This document shows positions 15,750 to 25,612 of a stretch of DNA of 64,000 nucleotides, in pieces (the stretch's first letter is position 1; every line of letters begins with the position of its first letter). The position numbers were made by a program, and so were the translations under genes. The notes below the pieces were generated by a model, which saw nothing but the letters and a program-made list of their open reading frames with translations, was not told the origin of the DNA and did no database searches. Source of the DNA: an uncultured bacterium (lineage in GTDB: Bacteria; DRYD01); contig CAKZQG010000002.1 of NCBI GenBank assembly GCA_937139605.1, positions 1 to 64,000 of the forward strand. Reading direction: 5' to 3'.

Positions 15750-18572
15750 TCATATTAAATCTAATATTCCTAATTTACTAATAATATTAGAAATTAAAGA
15801 TATATCTAATTTATTTAATTCTAAAATTAATATTACATTTTTGAAATTTAATAAAACATTATACTTATCTGATATTTTAAATAATAACAATGATAATTTA
15901 TTATCTTTTAAAATAAAGCAATTATATAATTTGTAAATTAGTTTTAATTCATCAATAATTTTACCTTTAAAAGATAATTTAAATTGTTCCTGATTTATAA
16001 TTTCCCACTCTTTGGTAATGATATAGTGATTATCTATTTCTGGATGATCTTTAATATAATTATCTACAAAATCTATTACTTCTTTTTTATATTTTATAAA
16101 TATTTCTTTATTATCAATATTTAAATTGTTTAACCAATTGAATTCAACGTTTTTGAAAAACAATGTACCTAATATTAAACTTGATATATTTAATAAACTA
16201 TAAAAGCTAAATTTATCATAAACTAATAATAATTCAAATTTCTTAGATAATATATTATTTCTTATATTAAATAATTTTGTAAAAATGCTACCAAATTTGG
16301 AAATAAGTAAATCATTTTTAGGAAATAAATTAAATTTATTAGAATATAAAATAACAAAAGTATTTGATGATAAGTTTTTAGATTTACTAAATTCTAAGGT
16401 ATCTTGAATGACTTTTACTGGATTATTTTTCCCTTCTTTTGAAAATAATAATATAAATGAACTAAATATTTCATTAAATGTTTTTAAATTATTTAATGAA
16501 TATAATTCTAAAAATATATCAACTTCTTTAAATGAAATAGAATTTATATAATTACTTACTAATTCATATTTATTTACTGTAGTTTCTTTAAGTTCTTTTT
16601 GTAAAGGTGTTTGATTTAATAAAGATGATTCATTTATATCTATTAATTGAGTAGTTTCTTCTGTAAAGGTATATTCTGCTAATGTAGGTTCTGTATCAAA
16701 AGTAGATTCTATTATGGATAAATCCTTATTAACTACTTCACTTTCTGTATTAAATTCTTTACTTTTTATTTGGTTTTCTTCTTGAATAAAAGATTTAATA
16801 TTAGATTCCGTTTCTAATTTAATAGTATTTTCTTGTTTTATATCAGATTCTATTAAATTAGATTCAATAGATTCAATAGATTTAGTAGTTTCAGTAGATT
16901 CAGGAGTTTTAATAATTTCAATAGTTTCTATAGTTTCAGTGGGTTTAGTAGTTTGAGTAGATGTAGTATTGTTAGTAAATTCTGGAGTTAATTTTTGAGA
17001 TTCTTCTTTAGTTTTTTGATTTATAATATCTTCAAAAGCATCTTCAAATAAATTTATAAATTCTTTTTCCTCTTTTGTTTTTGAAGACTCAGTTATTTCA
17101 GTTTCAGTTGTTTTAATCTCAGATATCTCTACTTTAATTTCATCTTGTTGTGATGATTTTTTTACATTTATTTCTTCTTCTAATATATTATTAATATCTT
17201 TTTCAATATCAATTATTAATGTATTATCATTAACAGATTCTTTTTGGATATCTGATTCTTTTATAATAGTTATTTCAATTTGTTTTTCTTTTTCTTCTAA
17301 TATTTCTTGTTTTTCAGTTAATATTTCTTCTTTTTTAGTAATATCTTTTTCTTTTAATGATATATAATTAACATATTTTTCTATATTAAAATTAATTTTA
17401 ATTTCTTTAATATTTTTTTCAAATATATTCATATTTATAATTTCTTTAATAAAATTCATTTTTTCAAGAAAATTATTATAATTAATATTTTCAAAATATA
17501 TAATAAATAAATTAGGGAAATTAAATTTATTAAAATTTTCAGGATTTATTTTATTAGTAGAAATTGGGTTTATAATAAAAAATGAACTAAGAATATTTAA
17601 TACTTCCATATCTTTTGTAAATGAAAAATAATTTATTAAATTAGAATTATTTAAATTAACAATGAAAATAAAAAATAAACTAGAATTTATATTTATTAAT
17701 AAAACGTCTTTATCATATTCATATATTTTTAGATCTTTAGTGAAATTATTTAATAAATAATCAATGATAATATTTTTTAACCAGATATTATTGTTTATAA
17801 ATCTTTTAAAAAAAATAGAAACTTCAAATTTAGGTTCTATTAGTTCATTTTTTAATGGTTTTTTACAATGAGGACATAAAAAAGTATTTAATACTGGTTT
17901 TAAATTATTAACTCCGTTGGTTTGAAATATAAATTCATTTTTAACAGAGCATTTAAATACGAATAAAATTTTTAAAAAATTAATATCTTCTAATTCTTGT
18001 AAAAATGATAAATTAGTTTCGTTTAATTCAAAAGGTTTTTGATTAAAAATGGAATTAAGAATATTTATAAAATTAGGATTTATTACTTTCTTAGATAAAT
18101 CTATTTCTCTTTTGGGAATATTTAAATTATATTCATTTAAATACTGTGTAAATAATTTAGTTTTTTGATAATCTTTAAAATATAATTCATAGTTTGTTAT
18201 TTCTTGAAGTTCTAAAATATTGCTTAAAGCTTCTATGGTTAATGAATCTTCTGTAAAATTGTTTTCAAAAATTAGATAAAAGATAACTAAATATTCATTA
18301 TTTATTTCTTTTAATAAGATAATTATAATATTATTTGTTTTTGGATTATAAAAATAAAGAGGTTCAATTAAATTGTAATAATTATTATTAATTTCTAATT
18401 CTTTTAGCGTGTTACTATTTATGAATATAAAATTCTCTTTAGTAAAGTTATCTGTAATTTTTTTCTGAATTTCATTTACTAAATTATTATTTTTTAATTT
18501 AAAAACTTTCTTAATTATTGATTTATTTTTACTAAAGATTTTTAGAAAAGAATTTACTTCAGAATTTATCAT
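15750..18572 (-). CDS. large unknown protein with acidic Glu/Thr linker
   Basis: I do not recognise this 940-aa protein. Residues 1-400 form an Asn/Ile-rich globular region with a single CPHC pair at 233-236 (FLCPHCKKPL), perhaps half of a zinc site. Residues about 410-665 are low-complexity, rich in Glu, Thr, Ser and Ile, with repeated TTE/STE/IESIES-type blocks, and are probably an extended linker. Residues 670-940 form a second globular region. No signal peptide or membrane segment is seen. It starts 18 bp after the 1400-aa TPR gene and precedes the roadblock-like and ATPase genes, so it is likely a partner or scaffold for that group. Function is unknown. Confidence 0.8.
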   Translation of the reverse strand: MINSEVNSFLKIFSKNKSIIKKVFKLKNNNLVNEIQKKITDNFTKENFIFINSNTLKELEINNNYYNLIEPLYFYNPKTNNIIIILLKEINNEYLVIFYLIFENNFTEDSLTIEALSNILELQEITNYELYFKDYQKTKLFTQYLNEYNLNIPKREIDLSKKVINPNFINILNSIFNQKPFELNETNLSFLQELEDINFLKILFVFKCSVKNEFIFQTNGVNNLKPVLNTFLCPHCKKPLKNELIEPKFEVSIFFKRFINNNIWLKNIIIDYLLNNFTKDLKIYEYDKDVLLININSSLFFIFIVNLNNSNLINYFSFTKDMEVLNILSSFFIINPISTNKINPENFNKFNFPNLFIIYFENINYNNFLEKMNFIKEIINMNIFEKNIKEIKINFNIEKYVNYISLKEKDITKKEEILTEKQEILEEKEKQIEITIIKESDIQKESVNDNTLIIDIEKDINNILEEEINVKKSSQQDEIKVEISEIKTTETEITESSKTKEEKEFINLFEDAFEDIINQKTKEESQKLTPEFTNNTTSTQTTKPTETIETIEIIKTPESTETTKSIESIESNLIESDIKQENTIKLETESNIKSFIQEENQIKSKEFNTESEVVNKDLSIIESTFDTEPTLAEYTFTEETTQLIDINESSLLNQTPLQKELKETTVNKYELVSNYINSISFKEVDIFLELYSLNNLKTFNEIFSSFILLFSKEGKNNPVKVIQDTLEFSKSKNLSSNTFVILYSNKFNLFPKNDLLISKFGSIFTKLFNIRNNILSKKFELLLVYDKFSFYSLLNISSLILGTLFFKNVEFNWLNNLNIDNKEIFIKYKKEVIDFVDNYIKDHPEIDNHYIITKEWEIINQEQFKLSFKGKIIDELKLIYKLYNCFILKDNKLSLLLFKISDKYNVLLNFKNVILILELNKLDISLISNIISKLGILDLI

Positions 18573-18590
18573 TAAAAATCACCTCAATCT

Positions 18591-21500
18591 TTATGAGTTA
18601 ATGTAATTTAATATTTCTTTTTTAATATTTTCATTAAAATTAGGATTCTTTTCTATATCCTCTTTAATTATTTCAATTCTATTTTTATCTTTTAATTTTT
18701 TATATATTTCGATTAATCTTTTGATAATGATATGATTATTAGGATTATATTCATAAGCTAATTCATAGTTATCTCTTGCTTCTATTAATTTATTCAATTT
18801 TTCATAAGCGTTTCCTATACTCATATATACATCTGCTGAAAACGGTTTTATACTTAATGCTTCCTTAAAATATTTTATTGCTTCTTCATAATTTCCCTTC
18901 TTTAAATTGATGAATCCTAAATGACTTTTAGCTATAAAATCAAATTTATTTAATTCATAAGCTTTTAAGAAATCATTTTCTGCTAAATCTAATTTATTTG
19001 CTTTATAATATAAAACCCCTCTATTAGAATAAAGTTCAGATGAATCAGGAATATTTTTTATACCTAAATTATAAACATTTAAGGCTTTAACTACTTGATT
19101 AGTAGCTAAATAAACTATTGCTAAATATTTATATATTTCCTCTTTTTTAACATTTTGTTCTATTAACTTTGTTAATATATTTATAGCATTATCATATTTC
19201 TTTATTAATATATAGATGTTAGCTAAATTTATAGCAAAATCAAGTGCTTCATTATAAAGATGTTCATCATAAACACTATCTTTAGAAAATTTACTAAATA
19301 AAATATCTTTATATGATTCTAGGAATTTTTTTTCCATTATTTCATAAGCATTTATATTTCCTAAATATATTTCTATTAAGCAATTATGGTAAATATATAA
19401 ATTATTATTGGGATTGATTTTAAGTAGTTTTTCAAAGATTTCCTTGGATAATTTTAAATATTTTGATATTAAATAAGTTTTACCAAGTAAAAATAATACT
19501 AATTCATTATCTAAATAATTGGATAATTCTAAAAACTGTTCTAAAGCTAAATCATGCATATCTCTTAATAAATAAATACAACCTAAATATAATCTGCTTT
19601 CATAGAAGAATAGATTATAATTTATACTTTGAGATAATAACGTAATAGTTTCTTCTAAATCCCCTTTAGATAATTTAAATTTACTATTTATAAATAAAAT
19701 ATAGTATCTATTTTTTTCATCATATAATTCTTCATTTATTTTATATAAAATTTTTTCTATTAAATTAAATGTGTTATTACTAATATTTAATTTTATTTTA
19801 TCCCATTTTTCGTTTAAAATATAATTATCAAAATCTGATATTAATAAATTAACGAAAAATATTCTTAGATCTTGTAATTGAATATTAATAAAATTTGAAG
19901 GTAATAAATAAATTTTTTCTACCCAATTTTTTAAATTAAAGCTTGTTAATTTTTTACTTATATTATAAATAATTTCCTCATCTTTTTGTTTTACTTTTTC
20001 CATATTTATATAAATATCAAATAATACTTCTTCTGTTAAATCTTTTATATTTTCTTTTAATATGGATAATACCTCATTAGAAATATCTAAATTGAATTTT
20101 ATTGATAAAATAATTGATTCTACCGTGAAATATTTGCCATATTTATTTAAAATTAATTCAATTGATTTTATATCTTTTTCATAAATAAAATAATATAAAA
20201 TAATTTTTATTAAGGAAATAAAAATATCATTTAAAGTCGTTTCATTTATTATAAATTTATTATTATTTTCTTCAATTTTGTTTTCAAGATTATTGCTAAT
20301 TTTTTCATTAGTAATCTTTAATATTATATCTTTTAAAATTAAATTAAGATCCTTTTGATTAGATTTAAAAATTAATTCATAAAGATTAATACTAAATAAA
20401 TTGTCAATAAAATTTATTAAATCATTTATTATATTTAAAGCTATACTTGATTTATTTTCATTAATTAAATATATTAAAATAAGTAAACAACATTTAATAA
20501 AATAATTTAATTCTTCTAATTCTTTGTTTAGATAATTCTCTTTTAAATATAATAAATTTTTATCAAAATTTTGAATAAAATTATTTGTAATTTCTTCTAA
20601 ATTTTTATTTATTTCATTTATATTTAAATCAAAACTAAGATGATAGTATTTTAAAATAAAAATAGTATTTAATGTATAATAGGTAGTAAAAAAATCGAAA
20701 TATTTATAATAAGTAATTAAATTATATATTTTTTGATAATTTTCTTTTTTATTTAGAGAAAAAATTAGATATTTAAAAATTATACTTAATTTTTTATTAT
20801 CTATATCTTTTACATTATTAATAAAATAAAAAGCTTTTTCTATTAATTCATCTAAATTATTTAAATTATATAATAAGTAAAAATATAATTCAATTGAATT
20901 GTAATAATTATTAAAATTTGATAAAATTTCATTTTCAATAGAGCTTATCAATTCAAAAGCTTTAGAAAAATTATATAATTTGGCTAATGAATAAGCATAA
21001 TAATAAATATATTCTTTATTAGTTTTATCCATTAAATATAAGTAATTAAATATTTTTGATGATAAATCGAAATAATAAATATAGTTTTCAAATTCCCCTG
21101 TTTTTATTAATGAAATTCCATATATATAAATTAATTCTATATTAATATTATCTTCTTTATTGTATTCACCTTTAAATATTTTATCTACTATATTTGTATT
21201 ACTTAATAATAAAATAATTTCTTTGTATTTATTTAATTTAAATAGTAATTTTGAAACAATAAAATAAGAATCTAAGGAATTATCAATATTTTCTAGAAAT
21301 TCAGGAATAAATTTATATGCTTCTTCATAATTAGATAGTTCATAATTAATATATATAATTTTTCTTAAAACTTCTAGAAATATTCCTTTGTATTTCTTTT
21401 CATTTATGAAATCTTTTTTTGAGTAAAGTTTGTATAAAATATTTAAAGCATTCTTTAGATCTTGGGAGTCTCGGTTTTCTTTTAATAAATATATATTAAC

Positions 21501-22793
21501 CAATTCTAAGTAGTGTTCGAATTTTTCTTCTTCTATAAATTTATTTAAAATATTTATTGCTTCATCATATTTTTTAGCTATTATATATAATTTAGATATT
21601 AATAGGAAAGCATCTTGTAAATTAGGGTCTAATTCAGTAGCTTTAACTGCATAACTTAAAGAATCTTTATAATTTCTTAATTTATAATATATTCTTGTAG
21701 CTTCTAGGTAGTAAATAGCTTTATTAGATTCTAAATTTATTGCCTTTAGTATATTCTTTAAAGCTCTTTGAAGTTGACCTACCTTTAAATAACATCTCGC
21801 TAAATTATAATAACTATAGGAATCATTTGGATCTAAATAAACTGCTCTTAAGAAATGTTTTATAGCCTCATTTATATTACCTGCATCTAATAATGCTACT
21901 CCTAAATTATTATGAGTATAGCTATCTAATGGATTTAAATCAATTGCTATCCTAAAATACTTTATTGATTCCTCATAATTCCCTAAATTATATAATATTT
22001 TAGCTAATTTATAATACCAAAAATAATTATTAGGATTCTTATTAACCGCTATTTTAAGATAATATATAGCTTTATCTAAATTTTTTAATTCTTCATAACA
22101 AGAAGCTAAATAAAAATAAGCATCTGCATTATTTTCATCTATCTCTATTACTTTATTTAAATATTCTATTGCTTCATTTAATTCTTTATTCCTATATAAA
22201 ATTATTCCTATATTTAATAAACTTTCTATATCATCTGGCTTAACTTTTATCACATCTTTAAATGCATTTAAAGCATTATTGAAATCCCCTTTTTTTAATA
22301 AAATTAATGCATATTGTTTTTGAGTATCTATATCTTCTAATATACTAGGATTAATATTAGTTTGTAGATTTTGAATTCTTTGAATTTCTTGAAGTATTCT
22401 TTTTTCTAATCCAATAGGATCTCCGCTTTGTCTTACTAAGGATAAAGTTATTTGTAATTCAGATAAAGCTTCTGAGTATTTTTTTAATTTACTATAAGCT
22501 AATGCTAAATTAAAATGAGCACGAGTAAAATGAGGATCTATTGAAATAATTTTCTGCCAACATTTTATTGCTTCTTCTAAATTCCCTAAATTAGAATAAA
22601 TTCCACCTAACTCAAATAATCCCATTTTATGATTGGGATTTAAATCTAATAATAACTGATAATATCTTAAAGCTTCATCTAATAATTGGTTATTAAAATA
22701 ATAATTAGCTACTTTATAAACGTCTTCTGGATTTGCTCCTTTGGGATTTAAATTTATTTTTTCTTCTAAACTTTTTATATCTATATTACTCAT
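18591..22793 (-). CDS. large TPR-repeat protein
   Basis: This 1400-aa protein has two TPR blocks. The first, residues about 18-440, has a dozen 34-residue repeats with the usual W/L..G..Y/F..A..P pattern (for example ALRYYQLLLDLNPNHKMGLF). The second, about 1050-1390, has eight or so repeats. The middle 440-1050 is Asn/Ile/Leu-rich helical sequence without clear TPR consensus. There is no signal peptide, so it is probably cytoplasmic and acts as a protein scaffold. It begins 6 bp after gcvT and is followed by the 940-aa unknown. A similar TPR arrangement is fused to the degenerate kinase at 60247-62226. The partner is unknown. Confidence 0.88.
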   Translation of the reverse strand: MSNIDIKSLEEKINLNPKGANPEDVYKVANYYFNNQLLDEALRYYQLLLDLNPNHKMGLFELGGIYSNLGNLEEAIKCWQKIISIDPHFTRAHFNLALAYSKLKKYSEALSELQITLSLVRQSGDPIGLEKRILQEIQRIQNLQTNINPSILEDIDTQKQYALILLKKGDFNNALNAFKDVIKVKPDDIESLLNIGIILYRNKELNEAIEYLNKVIEIDENNADAYFYLASCYEELKNLDKAIYYLKIAVNKNPNNYFWYYKLAKILYNLGNYEESIKYFRIAIDLNPLDSYTHNNLGVALLDAGNINEAIKHFLRAVYLDPNDSYSYYNLARCYLKVGQLQRALKNILKAINLESNKAIYYLEATRIYYKLRNYKDSLSYAVKATELDPNLQDAFLLISKLYIIAKKYDEAINILNKFIEEEKFEHYLELVNIYLLKENRDSQDLKNALNILYKLYSKKDFINEKKYKGIFLEVLRKIIYINYELSNYEEAYKFIPEFLENIDNSLDSYFIVSKLLFKLNKYKEIILLLSNTNIVDKIFKGEYNKEDNINIELIYIYGISLIKTGEFENYIYYFDLSSKIFNYLYLMDKTNKEYIYYYAYSLAKLYNFSKAFELISSIENEILSNFNNYYNSIELYFYLLYNLNNLDELIEKAFYFINNVKDIDNKKLSIIFKYLIFSLNKKENYQKIYNLITYYKYFDFFTTYYTLNTIFILKYYHLSFDLNINEINKNLEEITNNFIQNFDKNLLYLKENYLNKELEELNYFIKCCLLILIYLINENKSSIALNIINDLINFIDNLFSINLYELIFKSNQKDLNLILKDIILKITNEKISNNLENKIEENNNKFIINETTLNDIFISLIKIILYYFIYEKDIKSIELILNKYGKYFTVESIILSIKFNLDISNEVLSILKENIKDLTEEVLFDIYINMEKVKQKDEEIIYNISKKLTSFNLKNWVEKIYLLPSNFINIQLQDLRIFFVNLLISDFDNYILNEKWDKIKLNISNNTFNLIEKILYKINEELYDEKNRYYILFINSKFKLSKGDLEETITLLSQSINYNLFFYESRLYLGCIYLLRDMHDLALEQFLELSNYLDNELVLFLLGKTYLISKYLKLSKEIFEKLLKINPNNNLYIYHNCLIEIYLGNINAYEIMEKKFLESYKDILFSKFSKDSVYDEHLYNEALDFAINLANIYILIKKYDNAINILTKLIEQNVKKEEIYKYLAIVYLATNQVVKALNVYNLGIKNIPDSSELYSNRGVLYYKANKLDLAENDFLKAYELNKFDFIAKSHLGFINLKKGNYEEAIKYFKEALSIKPFSADVYMSIGNAYEKLNKLIEARDNYELAYEYNPNNHIIIKRLIEIYKKLKDKNRIEIIKEDIEKNPNFNENIKKEILNYINS

Positions 22794-22799
22794 AAAATT

Positions 22800-23909
22800 T
22801 TATTTTATTTTATTTTGGCTTTTATAATATTTTAATTTAATAAAAGGCAATTTTGTTACTTTAAATATAAAATTTTCTTTATTTTCTATTAATCCTTCAT
22901 AATTTAATATTTCATTAATATTTTGAATTGAATTAATATTAATAAAAGCTAATCCTACTGGGATAGATAAAGTAGGAGAAAAAGTCCCACTTGTTACAAA
23001 ACCTAATTCTTCTTGATTATAATCGTATAATTTATATCCATTTCGTGGTACTCTTTTAGTATTAATTACATTTATACCAACTAATTTTTTAGTAATATTT
23101 ATGTTATTGATAAATTGATTAAAGTAATCATTTTTAATAGCCCATTGTAAATTAGCTTCTAAAGGATTAATATTATCGTTTATTTCATTACCATATAAAA
23201 CTAACCCGGCTTCTATTCTTAAAACATCACGTGCTCCTAATCCTGCACCTTTTACATTATTACTTATTAAATAATCCATTATTTTTAACATCCTATTGTA
23301 ATCTAAATAAATTTCAAATCCATCTTCTCCTGTATAACCTGATCTTGATAATATAAAATACTTATCAATTATTACATAATCATAAAAATATAGATCTTTT
23401 AAATTTATATCTATATTAAATAAATAAATTAGTAAATTATGAACAATTTTTTCACTAAATGGCCCTTGAATAGCTATCATTAAATAATCTTCACTTATAT
23501 CTATTACCTCTATATTATTTTCCTTTAATATATTTATATTTTTTTCTTTATTAGCAGCATTACATACTACAAAAAAATAATTATTAAAATTATCTTTTAA
23601 ATCATATATAACAATATCGTCTTCTATAGTGAATTTATTATTTAAAATTAAAGCATACTTAGCTTTCCCATATTTTATGTTATCTATACTGACTGAAAAT
23701 AATTTATTTAAATTATTACTTTTTTTTACTAATAATCTTCCCATATGATATAAATCAAAAAATGAAACATTATTTCTTGTATTTATTACTTCATCAATGA
23801 TACTACTATAACTTAATGGCATATTGTAAGAATGAAAATCAATAAATTTAGCATTTAAAGATAAATGAAAATTTTTTAATGGACTTTCTTTTAAACTTGA
23901 ATTTCTCAT
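22800..23909 (-). CDS. gcvT: glycine cleavage system aminomethyltransferase (T protein)
   Basis: GcvT transfers the methylene group of H-protein-bound aminomethyl to tetrahydrofolate, releasing ammonia. The 369-aa protein shows MPLSYSSIIDEVINTRNNVSFFD at the start (two blocks, MPLxY and VSFFDLYHMG), the folate-binding region LSRSGYTGEDGFEIY, GARDVLRIEAGL and PLEANLQWAIK. It ends with VGLAFI and a short C-terminal barrel. Length is normal. No gcvH or gcvP is in the window. glyA, which supplies the same folate cycle, lies at 29826. I see no glycine riboswitch in the 107-bp gap upstream. Confidence 0.93.
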   Translation of the reverse strand: MRNSSLKESPLKNFHLSLNAKFIDFHSYNMPLSYSSIIDEVINTRNNVSFFDLYHMGRLLVKKSNNLNKLFSVSIDNIKYGKAKYALILNNKFTIEDDIVIYDLKDNFNNYFFVVCNAANKEKNINILKENNIEVIDISEDYLMIAIQGPFSEKIVHNLLIYLFNIDINLKDLYFYDYVIIDKYFILSRSGYTGEDGFEIYLDYNRMLKIMDYLISNNVKGAGLGARDVLRIEAGLVLYGNEINDNINPLEANLQWAIKNDYFNQFINNINITKKLVGINVINTKRVPRNGYKLYDYNQEELGFVTSGTFSPTLSIPVGLAFININSIQNINEILNYEGLIENKENFIFKVTKLPFIKLKYYKSQNKIK

Positions 23910-24016
23910 CCTTAATTAACTCCTTAAGTTGTAATTAATTTTTCTAAAAATCAAACACTACTTTTTTATTAAAATTATTATTTAAAATAAAAAATTAATT
24001 AAATTATATAAAAATA

Positions 24017-24574
24017 CTAATCTATAGGTGTTTTTATTAGATCTATTTTAGGATCATATATTTCATTAATTATTTCATTTTCATATTTTCCATTGGGATA
24101 TACGTATTCTTTAACTAATGCAATTCTTTTAGGAATTATTCCTTCATCATCTGGATAAAACATTAAAAACCTTTCAACTATAAAATAATGGTTTTCTTTA
24201 AGTACTTTAGCAGGTTTTAAGTTATATTTTAAATAGAAATCCTCATCAACGCTACCGTAAGGTTCAAAAGGGTTTTCTCCTTTCTTAAAAACTTCAATAG
24301 CATATAAATCAAAGAAAACATGTAATTCCGGTTTGGTGAATAACCTAACAAAATCTAAGGCAGACTCTTCATTATCTATTAATACTTTATCTTCTAAGGA
24401 TTTGATTGAATTTATTTCTATTTTTTCTTGGTCTTTAATTAAATATAATTTTAAACTTGCTTTAACAGGATAAAATGAAATACTACTAAACATCATTACT
24501 AATTCATATTCAGTTTTAAATTTCACAGGAATTTTATTAATCCAGCCTATATAAAAATTATCTTGTTTTTCCAT
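24017..24574 (-). CDS. unknown 185-aa protein
   Basis: I do not recognise this protein. It has no membrane segment or signal peptide and is rich in aromatic and charged residues (for example YIGWINKIPVKFKTEYELVM and FYPDDEGIIPKRIALVKEY). The pattern of alternating strands suggests a beta-rich soluble domain. The ATG at 24574 has an AGGTGT-type ribosome site. It sits between the ACT-domain gene (50 bp) and gcvT (107 bp), so it belongs to the leftward run, but the context gives no clear function. Confidence 0.75.
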   Translation of the reverse strand: MEKQDNFYIGWINKIPVKFKTEYELVMMFSSISFYPVKASLKLYLIKDQEKIEINSIKSLEDKVLIDNEESALDFVRLFTKPELHVFFDLYAIEVFKKGENPFEPYGSVDEDFYLKYNLKPAKVLKENHYFIVERFLMFYPDDEGIIPKRIALVKEYVYPNGKYENEIINEIYDPKIDLIKTPID

Positions 24575-24624
24575 TTTTACACCTCAAAACTATTACTATA
24601 AATTTATATTTAAAATCATTTATA

Positions 24625-24957
24625 TTAGAATTCAGTTTCTGAAGCTATAACAGTTTCTAATCCATATTTTAAATTAACAACATCAATGGATGTAGGTTTT
24701 CTTACCGCAATTATATTTATTTCTTTTATTTTTTTTAGTTCTTGAGTTAATTTTTCTATTTTTTCATCAGTGTTATCTAACAAATGTACTAATAATCTAA
24801 TTGTTTTAGGTTTAACTTCTGTTGGAATTATACCTTCTATACCAGTGGTTAAAGCAGAAATATTAGCTTGATTTTCCGCTAATATTTGTGCTAGTTTAGC
24901 TAGTATCCCTGGTTTATCTTCCACTACTTTTGCCTCTATATATAACATTTTACTCAT
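24625..24957 (-). CDS. ACT-domain protein
   Basis: This 110-aa protein is a single ACT regulatory domain with a short tail. The family start is visible: IEAKVVEDKPGILAKLAQILAENQANISAL, with the ligand-site Gly of KPGILA. ACT domains bind amino acids or act as small regulators. No catalytic domain is attached. Residues 85-110 form a tail with VASETEF that is not part of the domain. It precedes the unknown 24017 gene and gcvT; a role in sensing glycine or another amino acid is inference only. Confidence 0.8.
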   Translation of the reverse strand: MSKMLYIEAKVVEDKPGILAKLAQILAENQANISALTTGIEGIIPTEVKPKTIRLLVHLLDNTDEKIEKLTQELKKIKEINIIAVRKPTSIDVVNLKYGLETVIASETEF

Positions 24958-24994
24958 TTATTTTCACCCTCCTTGAGTTAGATATAAATATCAT

Positions 24995-25588
24995 TTATAT
25001 CCTTATAACTTGAAATCTATATATTTCATTTTCTTTAAATAAATTTTCTTTATTATATTTTAACCCTGCTTTATTAAAGGTTATTTCTAATTGTTTTTCT
25101 ATTGTATTGATAGTAGGTATATCTGGTAATAATACACCTTTTTTGTCCCCTTTTTTTACTATTATTCCATATTCTTTGGGGTTTAATTTACTTATATCAT
25201 TTATTTTTTCTATATTTATTATAAAATCTATTTTGTTTTTTAAATAAGGATATTCTTTTAAAGAAATAGATTCAAAGCGAGGATCCTTAAATGCAGCAGA
25301 TATTGAATTATTTATTATCTCTAATATTAAGTTATCAAATACTGGTTCAATAGTTCCTATACAACCCCTTAAATTATCATTTATATAAAAACTAACAAAG
25401 CATCCTAACTTAATATCTTTAAATTCTTTAAATAAAAATGAATACTTTTGATTAATGTTATCTTTAATATCCCTTAATTTAGAATAAACTGCTTCTAAAG
25501 ATAATTGTTTTAGTTCTTTTGAATAATTTAAAATCTTTTGTTTTACAGTATCTATTTTTTGTATTTCTTCCTCTTTATTATTTTCCAT
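24995..25588 (-). CDS. AMMECR1 domain protein (AmmeMemoRadiSam system A)
   Basis: The 197-aa protein has the AMMECR1 core: GCFVSFYINDNLRGCIGTIEP (with the invariant LRGCIG), AAFKDPRF, and GVLLPDIPTI near the C-terminus. In many bacteria and archaea AMMECR1 occurs with a MEMO-family protein and a radical SAM enzyme as the AmmeMemoRadiSam system, whose biochemical role is not established. The MEMO partner is at 28227-29120 on the other strand. The radical SAM member is not adjacent. The leading 30 residues are a charged extension. Confidence 0.9.
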   Translation of the reverse strand: MENNKEEEIQKIDTVKQKILNYSKELKQLSLEAVYSKLRDIKDNINQKYSFLFKEFKDIKLGCFVSFYINDNLRGCIGTIEPVFDNLILEIINNSISAAFKDPRFESISLKEYPYLKNKIDFIINIEKINDISKLNPKEYGIIVKKGDKKGVLLPDIPTINTIEKQLEITFNKAGLKYNKENLFKENEIYRFQVIRI

Positions 25589-25612
25589 AAATTCTAAAAA
25601 TTTTTTAAGATT

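Noticed and set aside
23910-24016. A glycine riboswitch upstream of gcvT
   Set aside because: The 107-bp gap is plain AT-rich sequence without the conserved purine-rich core.
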